From positions 372,001 through 436,000 of the forward strand of contig NZ_VWWV01000003.1 in assembly GCF_011752815.1 (NCBI RefSeq): DNA of 64,000 bases, given 5' to 3'. Source of the stretch: Enterobacter sp. Cy-643 (GTDB lineage Bacteria; Pseudomonadota; Gammaproteobacteria; Enterobacterales; Enterobacteriaceae). The position numbers and the translations under genes were made by a program. Under the pieces are notes generated by a model. That model ran no database searches, had not been told where the DNA came from, and saw only the letters and a list, made by a program, of their open reading frames with translations. Numbering within the stretch: the first letter of the stretch is position 1; each line of letters opens with the position of its first letter. Below, piece by piece: positions 43,900-52,924 of the stretch.

Positions 43900-44694
43900 A
43901 TGAGTCAATCATCACCGGCAGTCTTCAGTCTTCACTATGTGGGGCTTAACCTGAAAAAGGGCGTCACCGAAGAGACGTTCGAAGCCTTTGTGCAGGCCAA
44001 AGGCGTGCAGATCCCGGCCTATCCGGGCTGGCGCTGGACCTTGCTGAAAGGCCTGCGCGGGGAGCGTCAGAACCAATATCTGATGCTGTACGAAGCAGAA
44101 AATGCCGACAGCTACGCGCGCTATATTGATAGTCAGGGGGAACAAACGGAGCAGGCGCGTGCTTTTTGGCTCGATCATCCGGCGGGCGTCGAGCTTATCA
44201 ACACCTGGAAAACCTTCGCGACGTTTGGCGAGCTGCCAACCATTTTCTCCACCTACCAACAGCTCGCTGAAAACGAACATAGCTCTTTGGCGGAAGGACC
44301 AAACTACCAGCTGCGAGACGGGCAGGAGCCGATTAAACGCGTGGTCGGACTGCACAATCTCGCGCTGCGCTCGGGCGTTTCACCGCAGACTTTCGATGCG
44401 TTTATCCGCGACAACGTCCACCGCATCGACGACTATCCGGGCTGGAAATTTCATATGTTGAAAGGCACCGGCGGCAATCGAGTTGAGCAATATCTGGTGA
44501 TGCTCGAGATAGAAAGCCTGGCCTCGCTAAACTCTTTCCACCCGGAGCTGGATGTCTCCACGGAGAAATCGCTGCAGTTCGTGAAGGATCATCAGGAAAG
44601 CGAAAGGATGTACGACGAATGGCGCGAACTGGCTTCGTTCTCCGGCGCCCCGCAGCTTTATACCGACTACATCACCATCGCCGGTAGCCTGTAA
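43900..44694 (+). CDS. protein with two ferredoxin-like (alpha/beta-barrel type) repeats, paralog 2
   Basis: A 264-residue homolog of the protein at 41847-42638, with the same two-repeat plan: PGWRWTLLKGLRGER (about 42-56) and PGWKFHMLKGTGGNR in the second half, and the shared endings FGELPTIF and FSGAPQLYTDY. AGGAG lies 5 nt before ATG 43900, 16 nt after the MFS stop. Four copies of one domain in two proteins hint at a heteromer or at two successive enzyme steps. Function unknown to me. Confidence 0.75.
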   Translation: MSQSSPAVFSLHYVGLNLKKGVTEETFEAFVQAKGVQIPAYPGWRWTLLKGLRGERQNQYLMLYEAENADSYARYIDSQGEQTEQARAFWLDHPAGVELINTWKTFATFGELPTIFSTYQQLAENEHSSLAEGPNYQLRDGQEPIKRVVGLHNLALRSGVSPQTFDAFIRDNVHRIDDYPGWKFHMLKGTGGNRVEQYLVMLEIESLASLNSFHPELDVSTEKSLQFVKDHQESERMYDEWRELASFSGAPQLYTDYITIAGSL

Positions 44695-44701
44695 CCTTAC
44701 G

Positions 44702-44729
44702 TTTCCCTTCTCCTCGCGGGGAAGGGAAA
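44702..44729. terminator. hairpin between the island operon and the ATPase gene
   Basis: TTTCCCTTC (44702-44710) pairs with GAAGGGAAA (44721-44729), a 9-bp stem in the gap between convergent genes. T- and A-tracts are part of the stem only, so termination strength is unclear. Confidence 0.45.
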
Positions 44730-44735
44730 ACGGCG

Positions 44736-45833
44736 TCAGGCCCGCTGAGTCATCGTGGTTTCCCCTTTCTCAATACCCAGCTCGTACAGCGTAAACGCCG
44801 TATATTTTTCGATAAGGTTAGCCAGTTCAGGAGAATGACTGGTAAGCCAAATCTGCGTGTAACGGCTTGCCTCGGCAATCAGGCGGGCAAGCGCCGGGAG
44901 CATTTGCGGATGCAGGCTATTTTCAGGCTCATTGAGGGCGATAAACTGCGGCGGTCTCGGGCTGAGCAGCGCCACGGTCAGGCAGAGAAAACGCAGCGTG
45001 CCGTCTGAAAACTCCGCGGACTCAAGCGGGCGATTAATCCCCTGCCGGGTCATCATCATCTGGAAGCGCCCGCCGCTGTTATCACAGAAAAACGTACATT
45101 CCGGGAAAGCTTCTTCCAGCACGGTAAACATCAGCTCGCTGTCGCCAATTTCGACGATAGTCTGAAACGCGGCGGCCAGGTTCAGGCCATCGCCGGACAG
45201 CACCGGAGAGCGGTAGCCCACCTGCGGCAGCCTCAGGCCAGCGCCTTTAGAAATATCGAACTCGTGGTAGAAACGCCAGTGACGCAGCGTCTCCCTGGCG
45301 CTGGAGACTTCCGGGTACAAATGCGGCTCGCCAAGCTGGCCAAAGAGGGATTCATTTTCGTACAGCGTGGCGGCGTGAGTCACCTTTTCGCCATTGACGT
45401 TATTAAGGAAAACCGTCTGGTTGCGCCGCTGCATAACCGACGATGAAGGGCGCCGCCGGTAGCCGCTGAGCCAGATTTGCTCCTCTTTAACGATAGGATC
45501 GAGGCCAAACATCGTCGGGTATGGAAGCGGTTCGGGAAAGCCCACCTGCAGCTCATATTCAAACGTATCCGTTTCTACCGCCAGCGTCAGCCTGCGCGGG
45601 GCGCTGGCGTAGCCGCGGGCGCGATCGCCCGCCCACATCGCTTTCTGGATCCCGCCTTCATCAGAAAGCCAGTGAGACAGTTGCCCACTCCCCGCACCGT
45701 GGATCAGATGGATCGCCTTATAAATATTAGACTTACCGCACCCGTTGGGGCCAAACACCACATTCAGCCTGCCCAAATCAATGGAAAGCTTGCGCACGGA
45801 ACGGTAGTTGTCGATGTAGAGGGATTTGATCAT
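44736..45833 (-). CDS. RecF/SMC-like AAA ATPase (COG4637-type)
   Basis: A 365-residue ATPase. Walker A is GPNGCGKSN (28-36); an ABC-type signature SDGTLRFL and a Walker B of form FIALNEPENSLHP follow near the C-terminus, then the switch SHSPEL. The Asn in place of the usual Walker B Asp (NEPE) is, as I recall, common in this predicted-ATPase family. No TOPRIM or nuclease domain is attached, so it is not a full OLD protein. ATG 45833 gives the canonical MIKSLYIDNYRSV start. Role unknown; such ATPases occur in DNA repair and in defence systems. Downstream of a small membrane-protein gene on the same strand. Confidence 0.8.
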   Translation of the reverse strand: MIKSLYIDNYRSVRKLSIDLGRLNVVFGPNGCGKSNIYKAIHLIHGAGSGQLSHWLSDEGGIQKAMWAGDRARGYASAPRRLTLAVETDTFEYELQVGFPEPLPYPTMFGLDPIVKEEQIWLSGYRRRPSSSVMQRRNQTVFLNNVNGEKVTHAATLYENESLFGQLGEPHLYPEVSSARETLRHWRFYHEFDISKGAGLRLPQVGYRSPVLSGDGLNLAAAFQTIVEIGDSELMFTVLEEAFPECTFFCDNSGGRFQMMMTRQGINRPLESAEFSDGTLRFLCLTVALLSPRPPQFIALNEPENSLHPQMLPALARLIAEASRYTQIWLTSHSPELANLIEKYTAFTLYELGIEKGETTMTQRA

Positions 45834-45909
45834 GATTTTTCGCCACAGTGAAACTTGTGGGCCATTATGGCAAATACTCGCCAAAGCGCACTTATTTGCC
45901 GCCAGAGGC

Positions 45910-46011
45910 TCAAAGCGATCCCACCGCAACCGCAATGTAAAAGCACAGCACGGCAACGATCGTGCCGATCACAATCCTTCTGTCCGTTGTATCCGGTTCT
46001 CTGTTTTGCAT
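45910..46011 (-). CDS. 33-residue predicted small membrane protein
   Basis: A short gene between the ATPase and the MarR-GNAT gene. AGGAGG lies 5-6 nt before ATG 46011. The protein has a charged N-terminus (MQNREPDTTDRR) and one hydrophobic helix, about residues 13-31 (IVIGTIVAVLCFYIAVAV), ending at TGA 45910. The strong ribosome site plus a complete helix in so short a frame favours a real gene. It points away from the MarR promoter. I do not recognise it. Confidence 0.6.
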   Translation of the reverse strand: MQNREPDTTDRRIVIGTIVAVLCFYIAVAVGSL

Positions 46012-46028
46012 CCTGCCCTCCTGGTCAC

Positions 46029-46081
46029 TTGCCTGCCTGCTTAATTTCGGTATGATACACAAACTAGTTAACAGTGTTAAC
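46029..46081 (+). promoter_or_regulatory. promoter and palindromic operator of the MarR-GNAT gene
   Basis: TTGCCT (46029-46034), 16 bp, then TATGAT (46051-46056). Just downstream, at the expected transcription start, is GTTAAC-AGT-GTTAAC (46067-46081), an inverted repeat of the size bound by MarR proteins. This suggests autorepression by the encoded regulator. Confidence 0.6.
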
Positions 46082-46113
46082 CAAATACATTTCTCTCATT
46101 GATGTGAGTTGTT

Positions 46114-47040
46114 ATGCAGACCAACGAAATTGAAGGGTTCCGCGCCGCGCTGCGCGAGATGGTACGCGAGCTGGGCATGCTGAACCGGAAAAGCAGCGGG
46201 ACCGATCTGTCGCCGTTACAAAGTCATATTTTGATCGAACTCGATCGTGAGCCCGCCGGAGTAACGGAGCTGGCCCGCCGCCTGTGCGTGGAGAAATCCA
46301 GCATCAGCAGAACGCTTCGCGGTCTTGAAAGTGCCAGTCTCCTGGCAAGAGCGCAGGATGAAAGCGACGGGAGAGCCACGGTGTTCAACCTGAGCCACGA
46401 GGGTGTTGCCGCGCTTAAAGATCTCACTGAACACGCTAACGATTTCACGGCCCAGGCCCTTTCTCTGGCGTCAGACAGCGAAAAGCTGCAAATTTTTCAG
46501 TCGGTCAAATCGCTGACCCGGGCGCTGGCAAATGCACGTAGCCAGCGGGATCTTCATGTTCAGGTTCGGCCAATTCGCCCGGAGGACAATCACGCTATCG
46601 CCGAAGTTATCCGCCAAAGCTTCCGGGATAACCAAATCGATCATCTCGAAGGCGTAAGCCTGCACGATCCGGCGCTGAATGACCTGACCCGCGCCTACCA
46701 AAAACCCAGGGCTGGCTACTGGGTCGTTGAACGCGAAGGAAAGATTTTAGGCGGCGTTGGTATCGCCCCGCTGCAGGGGGCAGGTGAAGAATACTGTGAA
46801 TTACAGAAACTTTATCTGGACAGCAACGTGACGGGCATGGGCCTGGGCAGACGCCTTATGGCGCTGGCGATAAAACAGGCCGAAGCCTTCGGTTACCGTT
46901 ACTGCTACCTGGAAACGCTCGATGAGCTCAGCTCGGCGGTCTCACTCTACGAAGCATTTGGTTTCAAACACCTGGATGGCAGCCTGGGCAACACTGGCCA
47001 TAGCAGCTGCGAGATCTGCATGCTTAAAACGCTGAAATAG
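46114..47040 (+). CDS. MarR-type regulator fused to a GNAT acetyltransferase
   Basis: A 308-residue fusion. Residues about 1-140 are a MarR winged helix (VTELARRLCVEKSSISRTLRGLE and the wing DESDGRATVFNLS). Residues about 150-308 are a GNAT domain; the acetyl-CoA loop is GMGLGRRLM and the C-terminal part YEAFGFKHLDG is typical. The protein may sense or modify a small molecule and control its own promoter. Fusions with this order are found across bacteria, but I know no function for this one. Confidence 0.85.
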   Translation: MQTNEIEGFRAALREMVRELGMLNRKSSGTDLSPLQSHILIELDREPAGVTELARRLCVEKSSISRTLRGLESASLLARAQDESDGRATVFNLSHEGVAALKDLTEHANDFTAQALSLASDSEKLQIFQSVKSLTRALANARSQRDLHVQVRPIRPEDNHAIAEVIRQSFRDNQIDHLEGVSLHDPALNDLTRAYQKPRAGYWVVEREGKILGGVGIAPLQGAGEEYCELQKLYLDSNVTGMGLGRRLMALAIKQAEAFGYRYCYLETLDELSSAVSLYEAFGFKHLDGSLGNTGHSSCEICMLKTLK

Positions 47041-47046
47041 CCTGTG

Positions 47047-47289
47047 CTGAATGCAAAACGCCCCGCAAACTTGCACCTGCGGGGCGTTTATTAAGAAGTT
47101 AAAGCCGACCGATAAGCCGCTTTCTTTTCATAGATAGCGTCGTGGACAGTCATTCATCTTGTTGTCCCTGAATGCAAAACGCCCCCGCAAACTTGCACCT
47201 GCGGGGCGTTTATTAAGAAGTTGAAGCTGACCGATAAGCCGCTTTCTTTTCATAGATAGCGTCGTGGACAGTCATTCATCTTGTTGTCC
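47047..47289 (-). repeat. two tandem 121-122 bp repeats of the rnpB 3' end
   Basis: Copies start at 47047 and 47168, and a third, diverging register starts at 47290 and runs into rnpB itself. Each copy holds a piece of the mature RNase P RNA 3' end (GACCGATAAGCCG and GTCGTGGACAGTCATTCATC) and a GC-rich hairpin CGCCCC..GGGGCG with flanking A and T runs. In E. coli, rnpB is likewise followed by tandem repeats of about 113 bp, each with a terminator. Confidence 0.9.
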
Positions 47290-47297
47290 CTGAATGC

Positions 47298-47333
47298 AAA
47301 ACGCCCCGACGGTTTTCACCGTGCGGGGCGTTT
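47298..47333 (-). terminator. rnpB terminator
   Basis: AACGCCCCGCACGG / CCGTCGGGGCGTT hairpin followed by a short T-tract on the minus strand, just after the mature 3' end. The two repeats downstream supply similar hairpins at about 47056-47090 and 47177-47212. Confidence 0.85.
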
Positions 47334-47339
47334 CTGAAT

Positions 47340-47716
<377 letters not shown>

Positions 47717-47774
47717 GGCGCGCAGTATAGAGGGTTTCATCTCCCCTGTCACGCGGGCCCGCCAGAAACAAAAG

Positions 47775-48584
47775 CTAGTCGCCCACCAGCACAACATCAA
47801 TCCCGCTCTTCCGCAGCGCGCTCAGGCTCTCTGCCGGAATGCCTTTATCGGTGATTACCCGGTGAATGCGCTGGATGTCGATGATTTTATGCAGGCTGGA
47901 GCGGTTAAATTTGCTGGAGTCGGTGACCACGATAACCCGCTCGGCGACTTCACACATTTTGCGGTTGAGGCGCGCTTCATCCTCATTATGGGTGCTCACG
48001 CCGCGTTCCGGATCGATGGCATCCACCCCGAGGAACAGCATGTCGAAATGATAATTTTGCAGCGACTGTTCCGCGCTGTCGCCATAAAACGATAGCGACT
48101 GACGGCGCAGATGCCCGCCGGTCATCAGCACTTCAACCCCTTCGGCTTCCAGCAGCGCGTTAGCCACGTTGATCCCGTTGGTCATGGCGATCACTTCTTT
48201 ATGCTGGCGCATCAGCCTGGCGATTTCATACGTTGTGGTTCCTGAGTCAAGAATCACTTTGTCCCCGGGCTGGATCAAGTCCGCTGCAACCCGGGCGATG
48301 CTGCGCTTCAGTGAAGTATTCAGCGAGCTTTTATCTTCCACCGAAGGCTCTGCTACCACGCTGCCGGGCTCACAAATCAGCGCCCCGCCGTAGGCACGGA
48401 CCGCAATGCCCTGTTTTTCAAGAAACGCGAGATCGTTGCGGATGGTGACGGTAGAAACACCAAAAAAAGAAGATAAATCATTAACCTGTACGCTTCCCTG
48501 CTGGCGAAGGCGCTGAATAATCTGCTCGCGCCTTTCGCTGGTACCCGGAATACGTTTGTCCGTTGCGGTATCGCTGTTGCTCAT
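47775..48584 (-). CDS. agaR: aga operon repressor AgaR
   Basis: A 269-residue DeoR-family repressor of N-acetylgalactosamine genes; same length as E. coli AgaR and close in sequence. N-terminal helix-turn-helix near residues 20-75 ([19 protein letters not shown]), then the sugar-phosphate domain with LDSGTTT and [13 protein letters not shown] 48584 has AAGG 7 nt upstream; five in-frame codons further up match nothing. Divergent from kbaZ, with AgaR-like operators in between. Confidence 0.95.
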   Translation of the reverse strand: MSNSDTATDKRIPGTSERREQIIQRLRQQGSVQVNDLSSFFGVSTVTIRNDLAFLEKQGIAVRAYGGALICEPGSVVAEPSVEDKSSLNTSLKRSIARVAADLIQPGDKVILDSGTTTYEIARLMRQHKEVIAMTNGINVANALLEAEGVEVLMTGGHLRRQSLSFYGDSAEQSLQNYHFDMLFLGVDAIDPERGVSTHNEDEARLNRKMCEVAERVIVVTDSSKFNRSSLHKIIDIQRIHRVITDKGIPAESLSALRKSGIDVVLVGD

Positions 48585-48604
48585 AGGGTAACCTTTCAAT
48601 ATAT

Positions 48605-48625
48605 CTTTCGTTTCATTTCTATTTG
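48605..48625 (+). promoter_or_regulatory. candidate AgaR operator, agaR side
   Basis: CTTTCGTTTCATTTC followed by TATTTG matches the T-rich CTTTCRTTTYRTTTY-like AgaR consensus. It begins 21 bp upstream of the agaR start, placed for autorepression. Confidence 0.65.
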
Positions 48626-48702
48626 CCTATTAACACCTTTCTTTTAGCAGAAAGCAAGCCCCAGGAATCTTCGTTAAAAAGGCGTCATAAGCATACCAGA
48701 CA

Positions 48703-48722
48703 CTTTCATTATGTTTCTTTTG
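48703..48722 (+). promoter_or_regulatory. candidate AgaR operator, middle of the agaR-kbaZ gap
   Basis: CTTTCATTATGTTTCTTTTG, same motif and orientation as the site at 48605, about 100 bp apart (roughly nine to ten helical turns). Confidence 0.6.
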
Positions 48723-48783
48723 CGAAACAGATCTCAATTCCAGTATCTTTCTTTTTATTCTCAAACGCCATTAAGGCACGATT

Positions 48784-48802
48784 AAATGAAATGAATCGAA
48801 AG
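48784..48802 (-). promoter_or_regulatory. candidate AgaR operator, kbaZ side
   Basis: On the minus strand CTTTCGATTCATTTCATTT, 34 bp before the kbaZ start, where it would block transcription initiation or early elongation. Confidence 0.65.
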
Positions 48803-48835
48803 AAAATGTTTTAACCCATCGCCGTGGAGAGGAAA

Positions 48836-50128
48836 GTGAAACAGCTGATCGAATTTGTCGCTAACCACAAACGGAACAACCAGCACGGGATCTTTGCAGT
48901 GTGCTCCGCACATCCGCTGGTGCTTGAGGCCGCCATGCGCCACGCTCGCGGAGCCGGTACCAGCTTGCTTATTGAAGCGACCTCTAATCAGGTAGATCAG
49001 TACGGCGGCTATACCGGAATGACGCCTGCAGATTTCTGCGGTTTCGTTTATCAGCTCGCGGAAAAGCACCGTTTTCCTTATGGCGACCTGATACTCGGCG
49101 GCGATCATCTTGGCCCAAACCGCTGGCAAACCCGGCCGGCCGAAGAGGCGATGTCCCATGCAGAAGAGCTGATCCGCAGCTATGTCGCCGCAGGTTTTAA
49201 GAAAATACACCTCGACTGCAGCATGTCTTGTGCAGACGATCCCGTGCCGCTCACGGATGACGTCGTTGCCGGGCGAGCTGCCAGGCTGGCGCTGATTGCC
49301 GAGCAAACCTGCATCGACCACTTTGGCCATGCCGATCTGGTGTACATCATCGGCACCGAAGTGCCCGTCCCTGGTGGTGCCCATGAAACCCTCGCCGAAC
49401 TCGTCGTCACGACGCCGCAGGCCGCAGACGCCACGCTGGAGGCTCACCGACAAGCCTTTTCTGAACGGGGGTTAAGTGAAATCTGGCCGCGAATTATTGG
49501 CCTTGTTGTTCAACCCGGCGTCGAGTTCGACCACACCCAGGTCATTGACTATCAGCCGGAAAAAGCCCGCGCGCTAAGCAAACGCATTGAAGCTTCACCC
49601 ACGATGGTTTTTGAAGCACATTCAACGGATTACCAGACCACGCAGGCGCTACATCATTTAGTGGAAGATCACTTTGCAATACTAAAAGTCGGTCCCGCCC
49701 TGACTTTTGCCCTGCGCGAAGCCCTTTTCTCCCTCTCAGCCATTGAGCAAGAACTGCTCCCGGCACACAAATGCTCCGGCCTGAGGGATGTCCTGGAAAG
49801 CGTGATGCTTGACCACCCGGAGCACTGGCAGCAGCACTATCACGGTAACGGTGATGCGCTACGCCTGGCACGCGGCTATAGCTACTCCGATCGGGTGCGC
49901 TACTACTGGCCGGATCGCGACATCGATGAGGCTTACGATGTGCTGGTCAGGAACCTTGCCCACGAACCTATTCCACTGCCGTTAATCAGCCAGTACCTGC
50001 CGCTTCAGTACGCCAGGGTGCGGGAAGCACAGCTGGCAGCCAAACCTCATGAGCTGATTATCGACCATATTCAGGATGTGCTGCGGCAGTACAACGCGGC
50101 CTGTCACGGTGAGCAGTCTCCTCATTAA
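48836..50128 (+). CDS. kbaZ: tagatose-bisphosphate aldolase accessory subunit KbaZ
   Basis: A 430-residue protein of the GatZ/KbaZ family, needed for full activity and stability of the KbaY aldolase. Motifs [29 protein letters not shown] and HLDCSMSC are strongly conserved with E. coli KbaZ (426). Start is GTG 48836, not GTG 48824: GGAGAGGA lies just upstream and the protein then starts MKQLIEFV, like the family. First gene of kbaZ-agaVWEF. Confidence 0.92.
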   Translation: MKQLIEFVANHKRNNQHGIFAVCSAHPLVLEAAMRHARGAGTSLLIEATSNQVDQYGGYTGMTPADFCGFVYQLAEKHRFPYGDLILGGDHLGPNRWQTRPAEEAMSHAEELIRSYVAAGFKKIHLDCSMSCADDPVPLTDDVVAGRAARLALIAEQTCIDHFGHADLVYIIGTEVPVPGGAHETLAELVVTTPQAADATLEAHRQAFSERGLSEIWPRIIGLVVQPGVEFDHTQVIDYQPEKARALSKRIEASPTMVFEAHSTDYQTTQALHHLVEDHFAILKVGPALTFALREALFSLSAIEQELLPAHKCSGLRDVLESVMLDHPEHWQQHYHGNGDALRLARGYSYSDRVRYYWPDRDIDEAYDVLVRNLAHEPIPLPLISQYLPLQYARVREAQLAAKPHELIIDHIQDVLRQYNAACHGEQSPH

Positions 50129-50152
50129 CACAATGATAATAAGGGAAATACC

Positions 50153-50626
50153 ATGCCAAATATTGTCTTAAGCCGCATTGATGAGCGCCTGATCCACGGC
50201 CAGGTTGGCGTGCAGTGGGTCGGGTTTTCCGGCGCAAACCTGGTCCTGGTCGCGAATGATGAGGTCGCGGAGGATCCCATCCAGCAGAACCTGATGGAGA
50301 TGGTGCTGGCAGAAGGGATTGCGGTGCGCTTCTGGCCGCTGCAAAAAGTCATCGACAACATTCACCGCGCAGCAGATCGCCAGAAGATTCTGCTGGTTTG
50401 TAAAAACCCGGGGGATTTCCTCACCCTGGTGAACGGCAACGTGCCGGTCACGCGCATCAACGTAGGCAACATGCACTACGTCGAAGGCAAAAAGCAGGTG
50501 GCTAAAACCGTGTCGGTTGATGAACAGGACATTGCCGCTTTCTCCGGCCTGCAACAGGCCGGCGTCGAATGTTTTGTCCAGGGTGTACCGACGGAATCAG
50601 CTCAGGATCTCTATAAACTTCTCTGA
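50153..50626 (+). CDS. agaV: GalNAc PTS EIIB component AgaV
   Basis: A 157-residue mannose-family EIIB, same length as E. coli AgaV. The phosphohistidine is H15 in SRIDERLIHGQV. It takes phosphate from AgaF and phosphorylates N-acetylgalactosamine during transport by AgaW and AgaE. Located 24 bp after kbaZ and 10 bp before agaW. Confidence 0.95.
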   Translation: MPNIVLSRIDERLIHGQVGVQWVGFSGANLVLVANDEVAEDPIQQNLMEMVLAEGIAVRFWPLQKVIDNIHRAADRQKILLVCKNPGDFLTLVNGNVPVTRINVGNMHYVEGKKQVAKTVSVDEQDIAAFSGLQQAGVECFVQGVPTESAQDLYKLL

Positions 50627-50636
50627 GGTATTTGCT

Positions 50637-51419
50637 ATGGAAATCAGCTTACTGCAAGCGATAGCCCTGGGCCTGTTGGCCTTTATCGCCGGTCTGGATA
50701 TGTTCAACGGCCTGACCCATATGCACCGCCCCGTCGTCCTTGGCCCACTGGTTGGCCTTATTCTTGGCGATTTACACACCGGTATTCTCACCGGCGGCAC
50801 GCTGGAGCTGGTGTGGATGGGGCTGGCCCCGCTCGCTGGCGCGCAGCCACCTAACGTCATTATCGGCACCATCGTCGGCACGACTTTTGCCATTACCACC
50901 GGCGTGAAGCCAGAAGTGGCCGTCGGTGTCGCGGTACCTTTTGCGGTTGCGGTGCAGATGGGCATTACCTTCCTGTTCTCCGTGATGTCCGGCGTCATGG
51001 CGCGAGCCGACCGTATGGCGGCGAACGCCGATACCAGAGGCATTGAGCGCATTAACTATCTGGCGATGCTCGCACTCGGCATTTTCTATTTTCTGTGCGC
51101 CTTCTTACCCATTTATTTTGGGGCCGAACATGCCAAAACGGCCATCGATATGCTGCCCGCGAGGCTGATTGACGGGCTTGGCGTCGCCGGGGGCATCATG
51201 CCGGCTATCGGTTTTGCCGTACTGCTGAAAATAATGATGAAAAACGTTTACATCCCCTACTTCATCATCGGCTTCGTCGGCGCAGCCTGGCTGAAATTGC
51301 CGGTGCTGGCGATTGCTGCCGCCGCGCTTGCGCTGGCGCTGATGGATTTGATGCGCAAAGACCCTACTCCGCCACAGCCCGTTCGCGCTCAGAAAGAGGA
51401 ATTTGAAGATGGCATCTGA
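50637..51419 (+). CDS. agaW: GalNAc PTS EIIC component AgaW
   Basis: A 260-residue membrane subunit of the mannose-type PTS with about seven hydrophobic helices and the motif GGTLELVWMGLAPLAGAQPPN. ATG 50637 gives the usual EIIC start MEISLLQAIALG; in-frame codons further upstream lie inside agaV. It is full length, whereas E. coli K-12 has a truncated agaW. Its end overlaps agaE by 11 bp. Confidence 0.94.
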   Translation: MEISLLQAIALGLLAFIAGLDMFNGLTHMHRPVVLGPLVGLILGDLHTGILTGGTLELVWMGLAPLAGAQPPNVIIGTIVGTTFAITTGVKPEVAVGVAVPFAVAVQMGITFLFSVMSGVMARADRMAANADTRGIERINYLAMLALGIFYFLCAFLPIYFGAEHAKTAIDMLPARLIDGLGVAGGIMPAIGFAVLLKIMMKNVYIPYFIIGFVGAAWLKLPVLAIAAAALALALMDLMRKDPTPPQPVRAQKEEFEDGI

Positions 51420-52278
51420 TACCCAAACGCTTTCTCAGGCCATTGAGCCTGAAAACATCACCGCTAATGACACTGTTTATGAGGATCAGAAAATTGGCGC
51501 GGAGCTAACCCGGAAAGACATCAACCGCGTGGCATGGCGTTCAATGTTGCTGCAGGCCTCGTTTAACTACGAGCGTATGCAGGCCTGCGGCTGGCTCTAC
51601 GGCCTGCTGCCCGCCCTGAAAAAAATCCATACCAATAAACGGGATCTCGCCCGTGCGATGCAGGGGCATATGGGGTTCTTCAATACCCATCCTTTCCTGG
51701 TCACCTTTGTGATAGGCATCATTCTGGCGATGGAGCGCTCGAAGCAGGATGTAAACAGCATCCAGAGCACAAAGATTGCCGTTGGCGCACCGCTCGGCGG
51801 CATTGGGGATGCCATGTTCTGGCTGACGCTGCTACCTATCTGCGGCGGGATTGGTGCCAGCCTGGCGCTTCAGGGGTCTATACTCGGTGCCATCGTTTTT
51901 ATCGTGCTGTTTAACGTGGTGCATCTGGGCCTGCGTTTCGGCCTGGCGCACTACGCTTACCGTATGGGCGTGGCGGCAATTCCGTTAATTAAAGCAAATA
52001 CGCGCAAGGTCGGGCATGCCGCTTCCATCGTCGGGATGACCGTTATCGGCGCCCTCGTCGCAACCTATGTTCGCCTGTCCACTACGCTTGAAATCACCGC
52101 CGGGGATGCGGTGGTTAAGCTTCAAACTGACGTCATCGACAAGCTGATGCCTGCGTTTTTGCCTCTGGTGTATACCCTGGCAATGTACGCCCTGGTGCGC
52201 CGTGGCTGGAGCCCCTTGCGCCTGATTTGCATCACCGTAGTTTTAGCCGTTGTTGGGAAGTTCCTTCACTTCCTCTAA
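51409..52278 (+). CDS. agaE: GalNAc PTS EIID component AgaE
   Basis: A 289-residue mannose-family EIID protein. The family segments QASFNYERMQACGW, MGFFNTHPFL and GAPLGGIGDAMFW are present; C-terminal membrane helices follow. It forms the permease with AgaW. ATG 51409 lies inside the last codons of agaW, an overlap that suggests coupled translation. Confidence 0.94.
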   Translation: MASDTQTLSQAIEPENITANDTVYEDQKIGAELTRKDINRVAWRSMLLQASFNYERMQACGWLYGLLPALKKIHTNKRDLARAMQGHMGFFNTHPFLVTFVIGIILAMERSKQDVNSIQSTKIAVGAPLGGIGDAMFWLTLLPICGGIGASLALQGSILGAIVFIVLFNVVHLGLRFGLAHYAYRMGVAAIPLIKANTRKVGHAASIVGMTVIGALVATYVRLSTTLEITAGDAVVKLQTDVIDKLMPAFLPLVYTLAMYALVRRGWSPLRLICITVVLAVVGKFLHFL

Positions 52279-52290
52279 GGAGAAAAGCAG

Positions 52291-52725
52291 ATGTTGAGCA
52301 TCATTTTAAGCGGCCACGGGGGCTTTGCCAGCGGGATGGAACAGGCAATGAAACAGATCCTCGGCGAGCAGCCGCAGATTATTGCCATCGACTTTCCGGA
52401 AACCTCCTCCACCGCACGACTGACAGAACAGTTTCGCGAGGCCATCCGCCAGCTTGATGAGCGTGAGGGTTTGGTCTTTCTGACTGATTTGCTTGGCGGT
52501 ACGCCGTTTCGAGTCGCTTCCACATTGGCACTCGAGAATCCTGGACGGGAGGTCGTTACAGGCGTCAATCTGCAGCTACTGCTAGAGATGGTACTGGAAC
52601 GCGAAGGCCTAAACGGCAGCGAGTTTCGCCAGATGGCACTGGAGTGCGGGCACCGCGGCCTGACCAGCCTTGTGGACGAGATGGCGCGCCACCGGGCAAC
52701 AGAAGCCAGCGAAGAAGGCATCTGA
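52291..52725 (+). CDS. agaF: GalNAc PTS EIIA component AgaF
   Basis: A 144-residue mannose-family EIIA. The phosphohistidine is H9 in ILSGHGGFASGM and the conserved TDLLGGTPF stretch follows. It carries phosphate from HPr to AgaV. Last gene of kbaZ-agaVWEF; the next 347 bp hold no gene. In E. coli agaA would come here. Confidence 0.94.
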   Translation: MLSIILSGHGGFASGMEQAMKQILGEQPQIIAIDFPETSSTARLTEQFREAIRQLDEREGLVFLTDLLGGTPFRVASTLALENPGREVVTGVNLQLLLEMVLEREGLNGSEFRQMALECGHRGLTSLVDEMARHRATEASEEGI

Positions 52726-52924
52726 AATCAACGATCCGGTAACTTCTCCCCGGTTTTGAACCCCGTTTAATGCAGGCGGCTTCCTCCGCTGCTTTCATTA
52801 TGCATCACTTTGGCCTGTGGCTGGCTCCGCCCCGGGCCTTTCTTTTTCTTTCCTCCATTCCGCAATGTCTTAATAAATACTTTAAAAACATCACATTGAT
52901 TAAAATAAAGATCCACCTCATGGT

